Below, piece after piece: positions 34,099 to 41,824 of a DNA stretch of 50,529 nt (within the stretch, counting starts at the first letter, position 1; the number at the start of each line of letters is the position of its first letter). A model generated the notes under the pieces. The model ran no database searches, was not told the DNA's origin, and worked only from the letters and a program-made list of their open reading frames with translations. The stretch lies in contig CAWUIM010000020.1 of NCBI GenBank assembly GCA_963922595.1, positions 1 to 50,529 of the forward strand, read 5' to 3'. The DNA comes from JAJFFW01 sp963922595 (lineage in GTDB: Bacteria; Pseudomonadota; Alphaproteobacteria; Caulobacterales; Parvularculaceae). Both the position numbers and the translations under genes were made by a program.

Positions 34099-35154
34099 TT
34101 AACAACAGGCGCCCGACACCGCCGCTTCCGGTGAGGCTTCACCGAACGGCGCCGGCGTGCCGCATCCGGGGAAGATACCATAATGGGTGGACCAGTCACC
34201 GATGAAATCAAAATACGCCGCGAAGCGCGACTCATTCAGCATGCGATAGGTGTTCCCGCAAACCGGGAAAATGCGGCCCGCTTCGATCGTGTGGTGATTG
34301 TCGAGGGCGAAGACCGTTTCCGCATGAGCGAGGCCGCCCTTGTAGACGACGGCCTGGCCGTAGTCCTCGCAGGCCGGCTCCAGCCCGTCGATGCGGAAGA
34401 GGCGATAGGTCGCCGAATAGAACCGCGCCGGGGCGAGGAGGTCTTTCAGATCCGCCGATCCGATGGCGAGGGGACGGTCGGTGACAAGGCGCGGGTCCGC
34501 AAAGCCGGACGATTTGGCGAGGTTCAGGAAATCGTTCCAGTAGAGCGCGCCGGAAAGGCACTCGCCATGCGCTTTGGGGTGGTTGCGCAAGTCTTCCGGC
34601 ACGCGCCGGTCGGCGTAGACATCGGAGAAATAGAATTCGCCGCCAGGTTTCAGGAGCGCATGGGCGGCTTCGAAGACAGCCCGTTTGTCGGTGCAAAGAT
34701 TAATAACGCAGTTTGAAACGATAACGTCGAAGCTCGCGGGCTCAAGGGCAAGGTCGCCAAGCTTCTCGATGTCGCCTTCAAGAAAGTCTACGTTCGACGC
34801 CCCATAGCCGTAGCGCTCCGCGTGCCAATCGCGATGTTCGCGGGCGACCGCGAGCTGTTCCGGCGTCATGTCGACGCCGACAACGGACCCGCTCTCGCCC
34901 ACAAGCCGGGAAAGCGCGTAAGCGTCCTGACCCGCGCCGGACCCGAGATCAAGAACGCGCGCGCCTTCAAGAGCCAGCGGCGCAATGAGCCCGCAGCCAT
35001 AATAGCGCGAGGAGACGTCCGGGTGGATATCGGCGAGCAGGGCGCGCACATGCGCCGGCGTGTCCTCAAGCGTGCAGCAAGCGTCCGTCGCGAGGTCTTT
35101 AGAGCCCTGCAGCGTCTTGCCGTAATATTCTTTTACGTTGGCCTGGATATTCAT
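34099..35154 (-). CDS. arsM: Arsenite S-adenosylmethionine methyltransferase
   Basis: A 351-residue ArsM, which methylates arsenite to mono- and dimethylated forms. The SAM motif VLDLGSGAGQDAYALS (about residues 67-82) and GVDMTPEQL are family hallmarks, and YYGCGLIAPLALEG precedes them. Arsenic-binding cysteines can be seen: Cys26-Cys27 (DACCT), a Cys in SNCVINLC, and CGNTYRM in the C-terminal part; the tail ends in a Cys pair. No arsR repressor or efflux gene lies beside it. It is oriented toward the hydrolase and 114 bases upstream of divergent purL. Confidence 0.93.
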   Translation of the reverse strand: MNIQANVKEYYGKTLQGSKDLATDACCTLEDTPAHVRALLADIHPDVSSRYYGCGLIAPLALEGARVLDLGSGAGQDAYALSRLVGESGSVVGVDMTPEQLAVAREHRDWHAERYGYGASNVDFLEGDIEKLGDLALEPASFDVIVSNCVINLCTDKRAVFEAAHALLKPGGEFYFSDVYADRRVPEDLRNHPKAHGECLSGALYWNDFLNLAKSSGFADPRLVTDRPLAIGSADLKDLLAPARFYSATYRLFRIDGLEPACEDYGQAVVYKGGLAHAETVFALDNHHTIEAGRIFPVCGNTYRMLNESRFAAYFDFIGDWSTHYGIFPGCGTPAPFGEASPEAAVSGACC

Positions 35155-35268
35155 GAGGTCTTGTCCCTTCGTCGCCCCGCGGTCCGCCCGCTATCAAAAT
35201 CAACAAGCAAAATGAAAGATTTGCCCTGCGGCTGCAACGGGATTATGGGTTCGGACACTATCTTGTGA

Positions 35269-38010
35269 ATGAAAAAAATGACCGAAATAACGCCTGATAT
35301 TGTCGCCGAGCATGGGCTCAGCCCTGAGGAATATGAGCAGATCAAGGGCCATCTCGGCCGTGAGCCGAACCTTCTGGAGCTCGGCATCTTCTCGGTCATG
35401 TGGTCGGAGCACTGTTCCTACAAATCCTCGCGCAAGCATCTGAAAAAGCTCCCGACGTCCGCGCCGTGGGTGATTTGCGGGCCCGGCGAGAACGCCGGCG
35501 TGATTGATATCGGCGAGGGGCTCGCCGCCATCTTCAAGATGGAAAGCCACAATCATCCGAGTTTCATCGAGCCCTATCAGGGCGCGGCCACCGGCGTCGG
35601 CGGCATCATGCGCGACGTCTTCACCATGGGCGCGCGCCCTGTCGCCAACATGAATGCGCTGCGCTTCGGCGCATGGGACCATCCGAAGACGCGCCACCTT
35701 GTTTCCGGCGTGGTCGCGGGGATCGGCGGTTACGGCAACTGCATGGGCGTGCCGACGGTGGGCGGCGAGACAAACTTCCACGCCGGCTATAACGGCAATA
35801 TCCTCGTCAATGCGATGACGGTGGGCGTCGCCGACAAGAACAAGATCTTCTATTCCGCCGCGCGCGGCGCCGGAAACCCGGTCGTCTATGTGGGCTCGAA
35901 AACCGGTCGCGACGGTATCCACGGGGCCACGATGGCGTCCGCTGAATTCGATGACGCGTCGGAGGAAAAACGCCCGACCGTACAGGTAGGCGATCCGTTT
36001 ACGGAAAAACTTCTTTTGGAAGCGTGCCTCGAACTGATGGCGTCCGACGCGATCATCGCCATACAGGATATGGGCGCGGCGGGCCTGACCTCGTCGTCGG
36101 TGGAAATGGCGGCCAAGGGCGGGCGCGGGTTCGAGCTCGACCTCGATCAGGTGCCCCAGCGCGAAGAGAACATGACCGCCTATGAGATGATGCTTTCCGA
36201 AAGCCAGGAGCGCATGTTGATGGTCCTGCGCCCGGACCGGGAAGCGGACGCCAAGGCGATCTTCGACAAATGGGGGCTCGATTTCGCCGTTATCGGCCAC
36301 ACCACCGAGACCGGCTTCCTCACGATCAAACATCAGGGCGAGGTGCGCGCGCAATTGCCGGTGAAGCCGCTCGCTGATGCGGCGCCCGAATATGATCGCC
36401 CGACGAGCCCTCTTGAAAAACCGGTGCCGCTTGACGATCCGCATGTAACCGTGCGCGAGGCGATGGTGACGCTGACCGGCGAGGGCAAATCGCAAGCCGA
36501 GATGGAAAGCGTCGCCGCGGCATTCGTGGACGATCGGATCGCGACGCTGGAAGGCGCGGACGGCGCTGGCTGGTCGGCGATGGACGGCGAGGCGAAAATC
36601 TATGTGCGCATGGCGCCGAACGCGACGCCGGAGATCACGTCGCTGGAGGAAGCCGCGCGCAATCTGAAAGAAACCGGCGTCATCACCGGGGCTCATGTGG
36701 AGACCCACGACGAGGAAGTGGACGTCGCTGACCGCCCCGGCGCGGACTCTCACTTAACGGCGCTCAGCCTGCTGATGGAATCGCCGGACCTTTGTTCGCG
36801 CCGCTGGATTTGGGAGCAATATGACCACACCGTCATGGGCGACACCGTGATTGCCCCGGGCGGCGACGCGGCGCTCGTGCGCGTCCATGACACGAACCGC
36901 GCGCTTGCGATCTCCACGGACGTGACGCCGCGATACGTAAAGGCCGATCCCCATGAGGGCGGAAAGCAGGCGGTGGCCGAGACCTATCGCAATATTTGCG
37001 CGACAGGCGCTGCACCCCTCGCCATCACCAATTGCCTTAATTTCGGTAATCCGGAACGCCCGGAAATCATGGCGCAGTTTGTCGGCGCCGTTGAGGGGAT
37101 CGCCGAGGCGTGTGAGGCGCTCAATTATCCCGTCATCTCCGGCAATGTGTCGCTCTATAACGAGACGAACGGCCAGGCGATCCCGCCGACCCCGGCCATC
37201 GGCGGCGTCGGCGTTCTGGAAGATGTGGGCAAGACCGTGCGCATGGGCGGCGCGGTGGCCGGCGACGAGCTGATCGCGATCGGTGTGACGCGCGGGCATC
37301 TCGGCCAGTCGCTTTATCTGCGCGAGCTTTTCGGGCGCGAAGAAGGCCCGCCGCCGCCAGTGGACCTTGAGGTCGAACGCAAAAATGGCGAGTTGATCCG
37401 TAAGTTGATCAATGAAGGGCTGATCACCGCTTGCCACGATGTGTCGGACGGCGGGATTTTGGTGGCGGCCGCAGAAATGGCGCTCGCTTCCGGCGAAGGG
37501 CTGGAGCTGACGACGCCAGTGAAACAGCGCCGCGCCGCCTTCTGGTTCGGCGAGGATCAGGGGCGCTATCTGATCGCCGTTGCGCCCGGCGCTGCGGACA
37601 CGCTCCTCCTGAAAGCGGCGATGGCGGGCGTTCAAGCCTCCAAGATCGGCCGCTTCGGCGGGCAGTTCCTGCGGCTTGACGCTGACGACGCGATCGGTCT
37701 GATCGATCTTTCAACCCTTACCGAGGCCGCGCTGCCTGACTATATGAACGCCGAGTTTGAAACGGAGACAAGCCCCATGCCCATGGCCGCCGACGACATC
37801 AAGAAAATGGTTCTGGACGCGATGCCCGACGCCGATGTGGAGATCGAAGACCTCGCGGGCGACGGCGACCACTATCGCGCCCGCATCGTTTCCTCCGCCT
37901 TCAATGGTAAGACCCGCGTTCAACAGCACCAGTTGGTGTACAGAGCGCTCAAGGGCAAGATGGGCGGCGAGCTGCACGCGCTGGCGCTGGAGACTGAAGC
38001 GCGGGAGTAG
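35269..38010 (+). CDS. purL: PurL fused to BolA: phosphoribosylformylglycinamidine synthase II with C-terminal BolA domain
   Basis: A 913-residue frame without internal stop. Residues 1-836 are PurL, which makes FGAM from FGAR with ATP and ammonia in purine synthesis: SVMWSEHCSYKSSR (active-site His), KMESHNHPSFIEPYQGAATGVGG and GGYGNCMGVPTVGGE. Residues 837-913 (start MPMAADDIKKMVL, then EDLAGDGDHYRARIVS, RVQQHQLVYRALKGKMGGELHALALET) are a complete BolA/IbaG-type domain; BolA works with glutaredoxin in iron-sulfur handling. In many alphaproteobacteria purL and bolA are adjacent separate genes; here the stop is missing. ATG 37777 with CGGAGA upstream could still yield free BolA. Residues ~395-493 are an extra segment not found in typical ~740-residue PurL. 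Confidence 0.93.
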   Translation: MKKMTEITPDIVAEHGLSPEEYEQIKGHLGREPNLLELGIFSVMWSEHCSYKSSRKHLKKLPTSAPWVICGPGENAGVIDIGEGLAAIFKMESHNHPSFIEPYQGAATGVGGIMRDVFTMGARPVANMNALRFGAWDHPKTRHLVSGVVAGIGGYGNCMGVPTVGGETNFHAGYNGNILVNAMTVGVADKNKIFYSAARGAGNPVVYVGSKTGRDGIHGATMASAEFDDASEEKRPTVQVGDPFTEKLLLEACLELMASDAIIAIQDMGAAGLTSSSVEMAAKGGRGFELDLDQVPQREENMTAYEMMLSESQERMLMVLRPDREADAKAIFDKWGLDFAVIGHTTETGFLTIKHQGEVRAQLPVKPLADAAPEYDRPTSPLEKPVPLDDPHVTVREAMVTLTGEGKSQAEMESVAAAFVDDRIATLEGADGAGWSAMDGEAKIYVRMAPNATPEITSLEEAARNLKETGVITGAHVETHDEEVDVADRPGADSHLTALSLLMESPDLCSRRWIWEQYDHTVMGDTVIAPGGDAALVRVHDTNRALAISTDVTPRYVKADPHEGGKQAVAETYRNICATGAAPLAITNCLNFGNPERPEIMAQFVGAVEGIAEACEALNYPVISGNVSLYNETNGQAIPPTPAIGGVGVLEDVGKTVRMGGAVAGDELIAIGVTRGHLGQSLYLRELFGREEGPPPPVDLEVERKNGELIRKLINEGLITACHDVSDGGILVAAAEMALASGEGLELTTPVKQRRAAFWFGEDQGRYLIAVAPGAADTLLLKAAMAGVQASKIGRFGGQFLRLDADDAIGLIDLSTLTEAALPDYMNAEFETETSPMPMAADDIKKMVLDAMPDADVEIEDLAGDGDHYRARIVSSAFNGKTRVQQHQLVYRALKGKMGGELHALALETEARE
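37777..38010 (+). CDS. Possible internal start producing a free BolA-like protein
   Basis: The BolA part begins at ATG 37777 (second ATG at 37783), preceded by CGGAGA at 37763-37768 with 8 bases spacing, the site expected of an independent bolA start. It would give a 77-residue protein identical to the fusion's C-terminus. Two products from one transcript are possible. Confidence 0.45.
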   Translation: MPMAADDIKKMVLDAMPDADVEIEDLAGDGDHYRARIVSSAFNGKTRVQQHQLVYRALKGKMGGELHALALETEARE

Positions 38011-38013
38011 GGG

Positions 38014-38514
38014 GTGACTCCTGAAAAGGCTCGAAGGATTGATTGGTTGCATGCCTTTACGCATGCGTCGCTCAGGTTTTCACTTGCGATTAAAGTCGCC
38101 GAATTGGACGATTCGGCTGTTAGTTCATTGAGTCGCTACGAGCATAAACAAATTCGTTCAGCTTTGGTTGTAGACGCCATTGTGAGTGTTGGTTCGGCGT
38201 ACAAGACTGGCTCGGATTCTGAATATGTCGCGCGGAACAATAAATCATTATTAGAAAAAATTGTCACGGAAGCCTTTCCTAATCCGGAAGAAGAAATTCT
38301 TGCACGACAACTCCTTAAAAAGCTTCAGGAAATACGCGACAAACGTATATCCCATCGAGATTATACTCAGTTGTATTTTGCGTCTGAGCCGGCAGATTCA
38401 AAGATCACATTAAGTAATCGGGATGTCGATCTTGATGTGGAATCCCTGAAAGCAGCGCACAGTATTTGCTTGAGAATATCGCAAAGAATCGCGGATATGA
38501 CGAGTTTTGACTGA
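38014..38514 (+). CDS. HEPN-like hypothetical protein, AT-rich
   Basis: A 166-residue helical protein of unknown family. R108-x5-H114 (RDKRISH) matches the Rx4-6H motif of HEPN ribonuclease domains, and the flanking helix (EIRDKRISHRD) resembles HEPN-like abortive-infection and toxin proteins; this is motif-level evidence only. Base composition is clearly more AT-rich than purL next door, suggesting transfer. It starts with GTG three bases after the purL-bolA stop and sits where a grx gene is usually found, then a repeat-rich gap begins. No obvious antitoxin partner. Confidence 0.55.
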   Translation: MTPEKARRIDWLHAFTHASLRFSLAIKVAELDDSAVSSLSRYEHKQIRSALVVDAIVSVGSAYKTGSDSEYVARNNKSLLEKIVTEAFPNPEEEILARQLLKKLQEIRDKRISHRDYTQLYFASEPADSKITLSNRDVDLDVESLKAAHSICLRISQRIADMTSFD

Positions 38515-38598
38515 GCACTTTGTGCAACGTTACCCCGTTCGATGTCTCGAGCGGTGCATTAGACGTTTTCTGCAAACCACTACAGTCCAAGCATATTC

Positions 38599-38632
38599 GT
38601 CGTCATCCTGACGAAAGTCAGGATCCAGGGTG
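38599..38632 (+). repeat. Dispersed 'catcctgac...gtcaggatccaggg' repeat, copy 1
   Basis: Hairpin ATCCTGAC gaaa GTCAGGAT followed by CCAGGG. This type of element (GTCATCCYGGAC...GGATCCAGG) is a well-known dispersed intergenic repeat in many alphaproteobacterial genomes. Confidence 0.8.
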
Positions 38633-38687
38633 GCTGTCTCCATTGCTAACGCGGTCCTGAAGAACACGCGTAGACTGATGTCCCTAA

Positions 38688-38719
38688 CCCTGGATCCCTG
38701 ACCAAGCCCGGGATGATGG
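38688..38719 (-). repeat. Same family, copy 2, inverted
   Basis: CCCTGGATCCCTGACC then GGGATGATGG, facing copy 1 across about 60 bases so the two could form a larger stem. Confidence 0.8.
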
Positions 38720-38791
38720 TAATGTGAGCAGCATACGGAATATAGTCCGTAGAGCGAGGTTTGCCCCCGCTGTAACCAGAGGTATCCTTTT

Positions 38792-38833
38792 CATCCTTCG
38801 AAGCCGATCTGCGATCGGCGCCTCAGGGTGAGG
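38792..38833 (+). repeat. Dispersed 'catccttcgaagcc...cctcaggg' repeat, copy 1
   Basis: CATCCTTCGAAGCC...GCCTCAGGGTGAGG matches the other common alphaproteobacterial intergenic element; contains the inner palindrome GCCGATCTGCGATCGGC. Confidence 0.75.
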
Positions 38834-38862
38834 ACCTTTTTCAATTGCACCCCATACCGAAC

Positions 38863-38903
38863 CTCATCCTGAGGTGCGAACGAAGTGAGCCTCGAAGGAT
38901 GGC
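38863..38903 (-). repeat. Same family, copy 2, inverted
   Basis: CCTCATCCTGAGGTGCGAACGAAG then GAGCCTCGAAGGATGG; inverted relative to copy 1 about 30 bases upstream. Confidence 0.8.
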
Positions 38904-38946
38904 CGTATATTCGGGTCTGTAAGCGGATTAATATTCCCCGTTACAC

Positions 38947-38979
38947 CCGATTCCCCGCGGCCCGGCCGCGAAGGCGGCC
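38947..38979 (-). repeat. Extragenic relative of palindrome P5
   Basis: CCGATTCCCCGCGG followed by CCCGGCCGCGAAGGCGGCC shares the outer edge and the core CGGCCCGGCCGCGAAGGCG with P5 at 31140, showing that the palindromes of the repeat-protein gene are also dispersed outside coding DNA. Confidence 0.75.
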
Positions 38980-39115
38980 GAACATTGAGTAAGCGCGCTT
39001 TCGCGCGCGGGCGCGGGGGCCATGGCGCAATGAGCACTGGCGGTCATTAGTTTAAGAGGCAGAACGGACGCGCCGCAGCGAAAGTTTCTCCAAACACTGA
39101 CTGCGTTCCGCGCCG

Positions 39116-39147
39116 CCCTGGATCCCGGATCAAGTCCGGGATGACGC
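39116..39147 (-). repeat. Dispersed 'ctggatcc...gggatgac' repeat, copy 3
   Basis: CCCTGGATCCCGGATC and AAGTCCGGGATGACG; third copy of the first repeat family, ending just before the symporter stop codon. Confidence 0.8.
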
Positions 39148-39158
39148 CCGTGGCGCCA

Positions 39159-40463
39159 TCAATGCCCCGTTGTCAGCCCCAACACCAAAATCGCTGCAAT
39201 CGCCAGCGGGGCGGCGAAGCGGATGATCGCGCGCCATAAGCCGAACATGGCGCCGTTGACGCCGGCGAGTTCGCCGCGCATCGCGTCGGGGGCGGCGATC
39301 CATCCGGCGAACACCGAAACGAGAAACGCGCCAATGGGCATCATCACCTGACCGGCGGCGAAGTCGATCATCTCGCTTAACGCCGGCCAGAAAATGCTGG
39401 CGGCGCCGATGGCCCAGGCGAGCGCCCCGAGGCCGAGCGTGGCGTCGCGCCGCGTAAGGCCGAATTGTTCCTCGCCCACAACGACCGCAATCATCAGCAT
39501 GGCGATCGAAGAGGAAAGCGCGGCCACAAAGGCGAGGAAAAAGAACGCGCCGCCGATGAGCCCGCCGAAGGGCATCGCCGCGAACGCCTCGGGCATGGCG
39601 TTAAAGATCAGCCCCATCCCGGCGGCGGGGTCGAGGTCGAAGCGGAAGACGATTGGGAAAATCATCAGCCCCGCGACGAGGGCGACGAGCGTATCGGCGC
39701 CGACGATCAGTGCGCCGTTGGAGGCGAGGTCTTCGTCGGGGCTGAGGAACGCGCCGTAGGTCAGCATCGCGGCGCCGCCGACGGCGACGGAGAAAAACGC
39801 CTGGCCCATGGCGGCGAGCACCACGGGCGGCGTAATCTCGGAAAAGCGCGGCGCGAAAAGATAGCGGACCGTCTCCACCGCCGCGCCGGATGCGAGCGCG
39901 TAGACGCTAAGCCCCACGAGCATCACGAAAAATAGCGGCATCAGGATGACGCTGAAGCGCTCGATGCCGTCGCGAAGGCCGCGCGCGACGATCGCTATCG
40001 TGAGCCCCATGAACACCGACTGCCAGAAAAACGCCTGCAGCGGTCCCGCGTGGATCGATTGCGCGTCCGCCCAGACGAGACCCGCGAACGAGCTGACGGC
40101 ATAGGCGAGCACCTTGCCCGCGATCACGCCATAGATCGTCAGAACCGAATAGGTGGCGACGACGCCCAAGAGACCGACGACGCCCCACAAGGCAGGTCGC
40201 CCGGCGTCGCGCGCGAGCCTCGCCGTTGATCCGACTGCGGAGAGACCGCCACGCCGGCCGATCGCCAGTTCCGCGGTCAGCACGGGAAAGGCGAGGAGGG
40301 CGATGCACAGGAGATAGACCAAAACGAACGCCGACCCGCCATTCTCCCCCGCCTGGAACGGAAAGCGCCAGAGATTACCGAGCCCCACCGCCGCGCCGAT
40401 AGACGCCATAAGAAAGGCGAAGCGCGAGGTCCATTGGCGTTTGGTTTTTGTTTGCGCACTCAT
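39159..40463 (-). CDS. Sodium-dependent neurotransmitter-symporter (NSS/SNF) family transporter
   Basis: A 434-residue polytopic transporter (about 12 helices) of the bacterial NSS family, like LeuT/TnaT: RFAFLMASIGAAVGLGNLWRFPF holds the sodium- and substrate-binding GLGNxWRFP motif; FFSVAVGGAAMLTYGAFLSPDEDLA is helix 6. It likely imports an amino acid with sodium; substrate unknown. ATG 40463 is preferred to 40484 because the sequence motif begins close behind it. It lies directly downstream of soxR on the same strand, possibly co-transcribed. Confidence 0.92.
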   Translation of the reverse strand: MSAQTKTKRQWTSRFAFLMASIGAAVGLGNLWRFPFQAGENGGSAFVLVYLLCIALLAFPVLTAELAIGRRGGLSAVGSTARLARDAGRPALWGVVGLLGVVATYSVLTIYGVIAGKVLAYAVSSFAGLVWADAQSIHAGPLQAFFWQSVFMGLTIAIVARGLRDGIERFSVILMPLFFVMLVGLSVYALASGAAVETVRYLFAPRFSEITPPVVLAAMGQAFFSVAVGGAAMLTYGAFLSPDEDLASNGALIVGADTLVALVAGLMIFPIVFRFDLDPAAGMGLIFNAMPEAFAAMPFGGLIGGAFFFLAFVAALSSSIAMLMIAVVVGEEQFGLTRRDATLGLGALAWAIGAASIFWPALSEMIDFAAGQVMMPIGAFLVSVFAGWIAAPDAMRGELAGVNGAMFGLWRAIIRFAAPLAIAAILVLGLTTGH

Positions 40464-40490
40464 CGTCGGGTCCCCGTCGGACATGGTTAT

Positions 40491-40958
40491 TTATCGCGGT
40501 TTTTTATTCGCCGATGTGTCGCCGATCACATAGCGCGGCCCCGGACCGCGGGCCGCCGCGCGATCGTGCGGATTATAGAGCGCGCACTTTTTGAGCGATA
40601 GACATCCGCAGCCGATACAGCCGTCCAGATTATCGCGTAGCCGTGTCAACATGTCGATGCGCGCGTTCAGGGTTTGGCGCATTTGCCGGCTGATTTGGGT
40701 CCAGTCCTTCTGTGTCGGCGTGCGCTCTTTCGGCAGCGCCTTCAGGTGTGTCTTAATATCGTGGATGGTGAGTCCCAATTGTTGGGCGATCATAATAAAT
40801 GAGAGCCGGCGGATGTCGGAACGCAGAAACCGCCGCTGGCCGCCCGCATTGCGCATCGGTGCGATCAGGCCTTTGTCTTCGTAGAAGCGAATGGCGGAAA
40901 CGGAAAGGCCGGTCCGTCTCGCAAGCTCGCCGATGGGCAGGAGATCATGGGCGCGCAT
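40491..40958 (-). CDS. soxR: Redox-sensing transcriptional regulator SoxR
   Basis: A 155-residue MerR-family regulator with the SoxR [2Fe-2S] cluster motif CIGCGCLSLKKC (Cys114, 117, 119, 125; same spacing as E. coli SoxR). N-terminal winged helix LPIGELARRTGLSVSAIRFYEDKGLI and GGQRRFLRSDIRRL. The cluster is oxidised by redox-cycling drugs such as phenazines or quinones, which turns target promoters on. It faces away from the two VOC genes across a sox box at 40982, its likely target, and may be read together with the symporter downstream. Confidence 0.96.
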   Translation of the reverse strand: MRAHDLLPIGELARRTGLSVSAIRFYEDKGLIAPMRNAGGQRRFLRSDIRRLSFIMIAQQLGLTIHDIKTHLKALPKERTPTQKDWTQISRQMRQTLNARIDMLTRLRDNLDGCIGCGCLSLKKCALYNPHDRAAARGPGPRYVIGDTSANKKPR

Positions 40959-40977
40959 AACAGCTCCAGATAATACC

Positions 40978-41008
40978 TTGACCTCAACTTAGGTTGAGGA
41001 ATTAGATT
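40978..41008 (+). promoter_or_regulatory. SoxR-activated promoter with sox box
   Basis: The operator CCTCAACTTAGGTTGAGG (40982-40999) is a near-perfect 18-bp dyad closely matching the E. coli soxS box. It lies between TTGACC (40978-40983) and TAGATT (41003-41008), a 19-base spacer: the overlong spacing that MerR-type regulators shorten by DNA twisting. It points rightward to the VOC genes; SoxR is encoded on the other side. Confidence 0.92.
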
Positions 41009-41041
41009 TCGCAAATCAGAAATCAAGCGAGGAGACAAACC

Positions 41042-41426
41042 ATGACGGACGCTGCAATTGAACATGTCAACATAACCGTCAGCGATCCCGCAAAAACCGC
41101 GCAGATGCTTTGCGAGATATTCGGCTGGCGCGTGCGGTGGGCAGGGCCCTCCAAAAATGGGCGGCCGCACGGTCCATGTGGGAACGGAAAAGGATTATCT
41201 GGCGGTTTATACTTACGACGCCGCTCAAAAGGCGCAGAATTCATTCTATAGCGTGACGGGCGGGTTGAACCATGTGGGCGTCGTCGTCGATGATCTTGAG
41301 GCGGTGGAGGCGCGCGTTAAAGCGGCCGGGCATGAACCGTTCAATCACGGGGAGTATGAACCGGGCCGCCGCTTTTATTTTAAAGATCACGATGGGATCG
41401 AGTTTGAAGTGGTGAGTTACCAATGA
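41042..41426 (+). pseudogene. VOC/glyoxalase-fold gene split by a frameshift in an A5 run
   Basis: The first frame (from ATG 41042) encodes a VOC start (IEHVNITVSDPAKTAQMLCEIFGWRVRWAGPSK), then loses the family pattern. A second frame, from about 41154, restores it (GGRTVHVGTEKDYLAVYTYDAAQKAQ ... GLNHVGVVVDDLEAVEARV ... FYFKDHDGIEFEVVSYQ). Removing one A from AAAAA at 41153-41157 joins them seamlessly. Either a sequencing slip, a real frameshift mutation, or slippage. VOC proteins often bind metal and act as dioxygenases, drug-binding proteins or glyoxalase I. Gene lies under the sox box. Confidence 0.85.
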
Positions 41427-41824
41427 GCGAAAAACCTGACTTCAGCGGTGGCGTCGATCATATCCATCTTTACGCTCCGGACCGGGACGCGGCTGCGCAA
41501 TGGTACGAGCAAATGCTCGGCTTTACGGTCGTCGAGGAAATGGCGTTCTGGGCGAATGATTCAAACGGGCCGCTCACAATTCAGAATGCCGCCGGCTCTA
41601 TTCACCTGGCAATTTTCAAGTCCGATGTATCAAAACCCTTTTCGATCGCCTTCGGCGCCAGCGGTGAAGAATATCTGCAATGGCGCGCCTATCTCGCGGA
41701 CGCGCCCTTAGACGTGGCGGAGCGCGCGCACCAAATTTCGTGGTCGCTCTATTTCAACGATCCCTACGGAAATGAAATTGAAATCACGACGTATGATTAT
41801 GACGCCATCAGCGCCGCTGCGTGA
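41423..41824 (+). CDS. VOC (glyoxalase/bleomycin-resistance fold) family protein
   Basis: A 133-residue protein with the betaalphabetabetabeta repeat fold: VDHIHLYAPDRDAAAQWYEQMLGFTVVEE, SIHLAIFKSD and SLYFNDPYGNEIEITTYDYD. Possible metal ligands are His in DHIHL and the C-terminal Glu in GNEIEIT. It starts inside the stop codon of the frameshifted VOC gene (ATGA overlap at 41423), so both are one transcription unit under SoxR. A role in oxidising or sequestering the same redox-active compounds that SoxR senses is an inference. Its end overlaps fghA tail to tail by 28 bases. Confidence 0.9.
   Translation: MSEKPDFSGGVDHIHLYAPDRDAAAQWYEQMLGFTVVEEMAFWANDSNGPLTIQNAAGSIHLAIFKSDVSKPFSIAFGASGEEYLQWRAYLADAPLDVAERAHQISWSLYFNDPYGNEIEITTYDYDAISAAA

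Larger units (their letters stand above)
38515..39158. other. Non-coding repeat island
   Basis: 644 bases with no credible gene. It contains two families of inverted intergenic repeats (38599-38719 and 38792-38903), another repeat at 38947-38979 related to the palindromes in the repeat-protein gene, and a third copy of the first family at 39116-39147. Low-GC coding from the preceding gene ends at 38514. Confidence 0.7.

Noticed and set aside
35200..36753. 517-codon minus-strand frame over purL
   Set aside because: Antisense to well-supported PurL sequence; composition typical of shadows.
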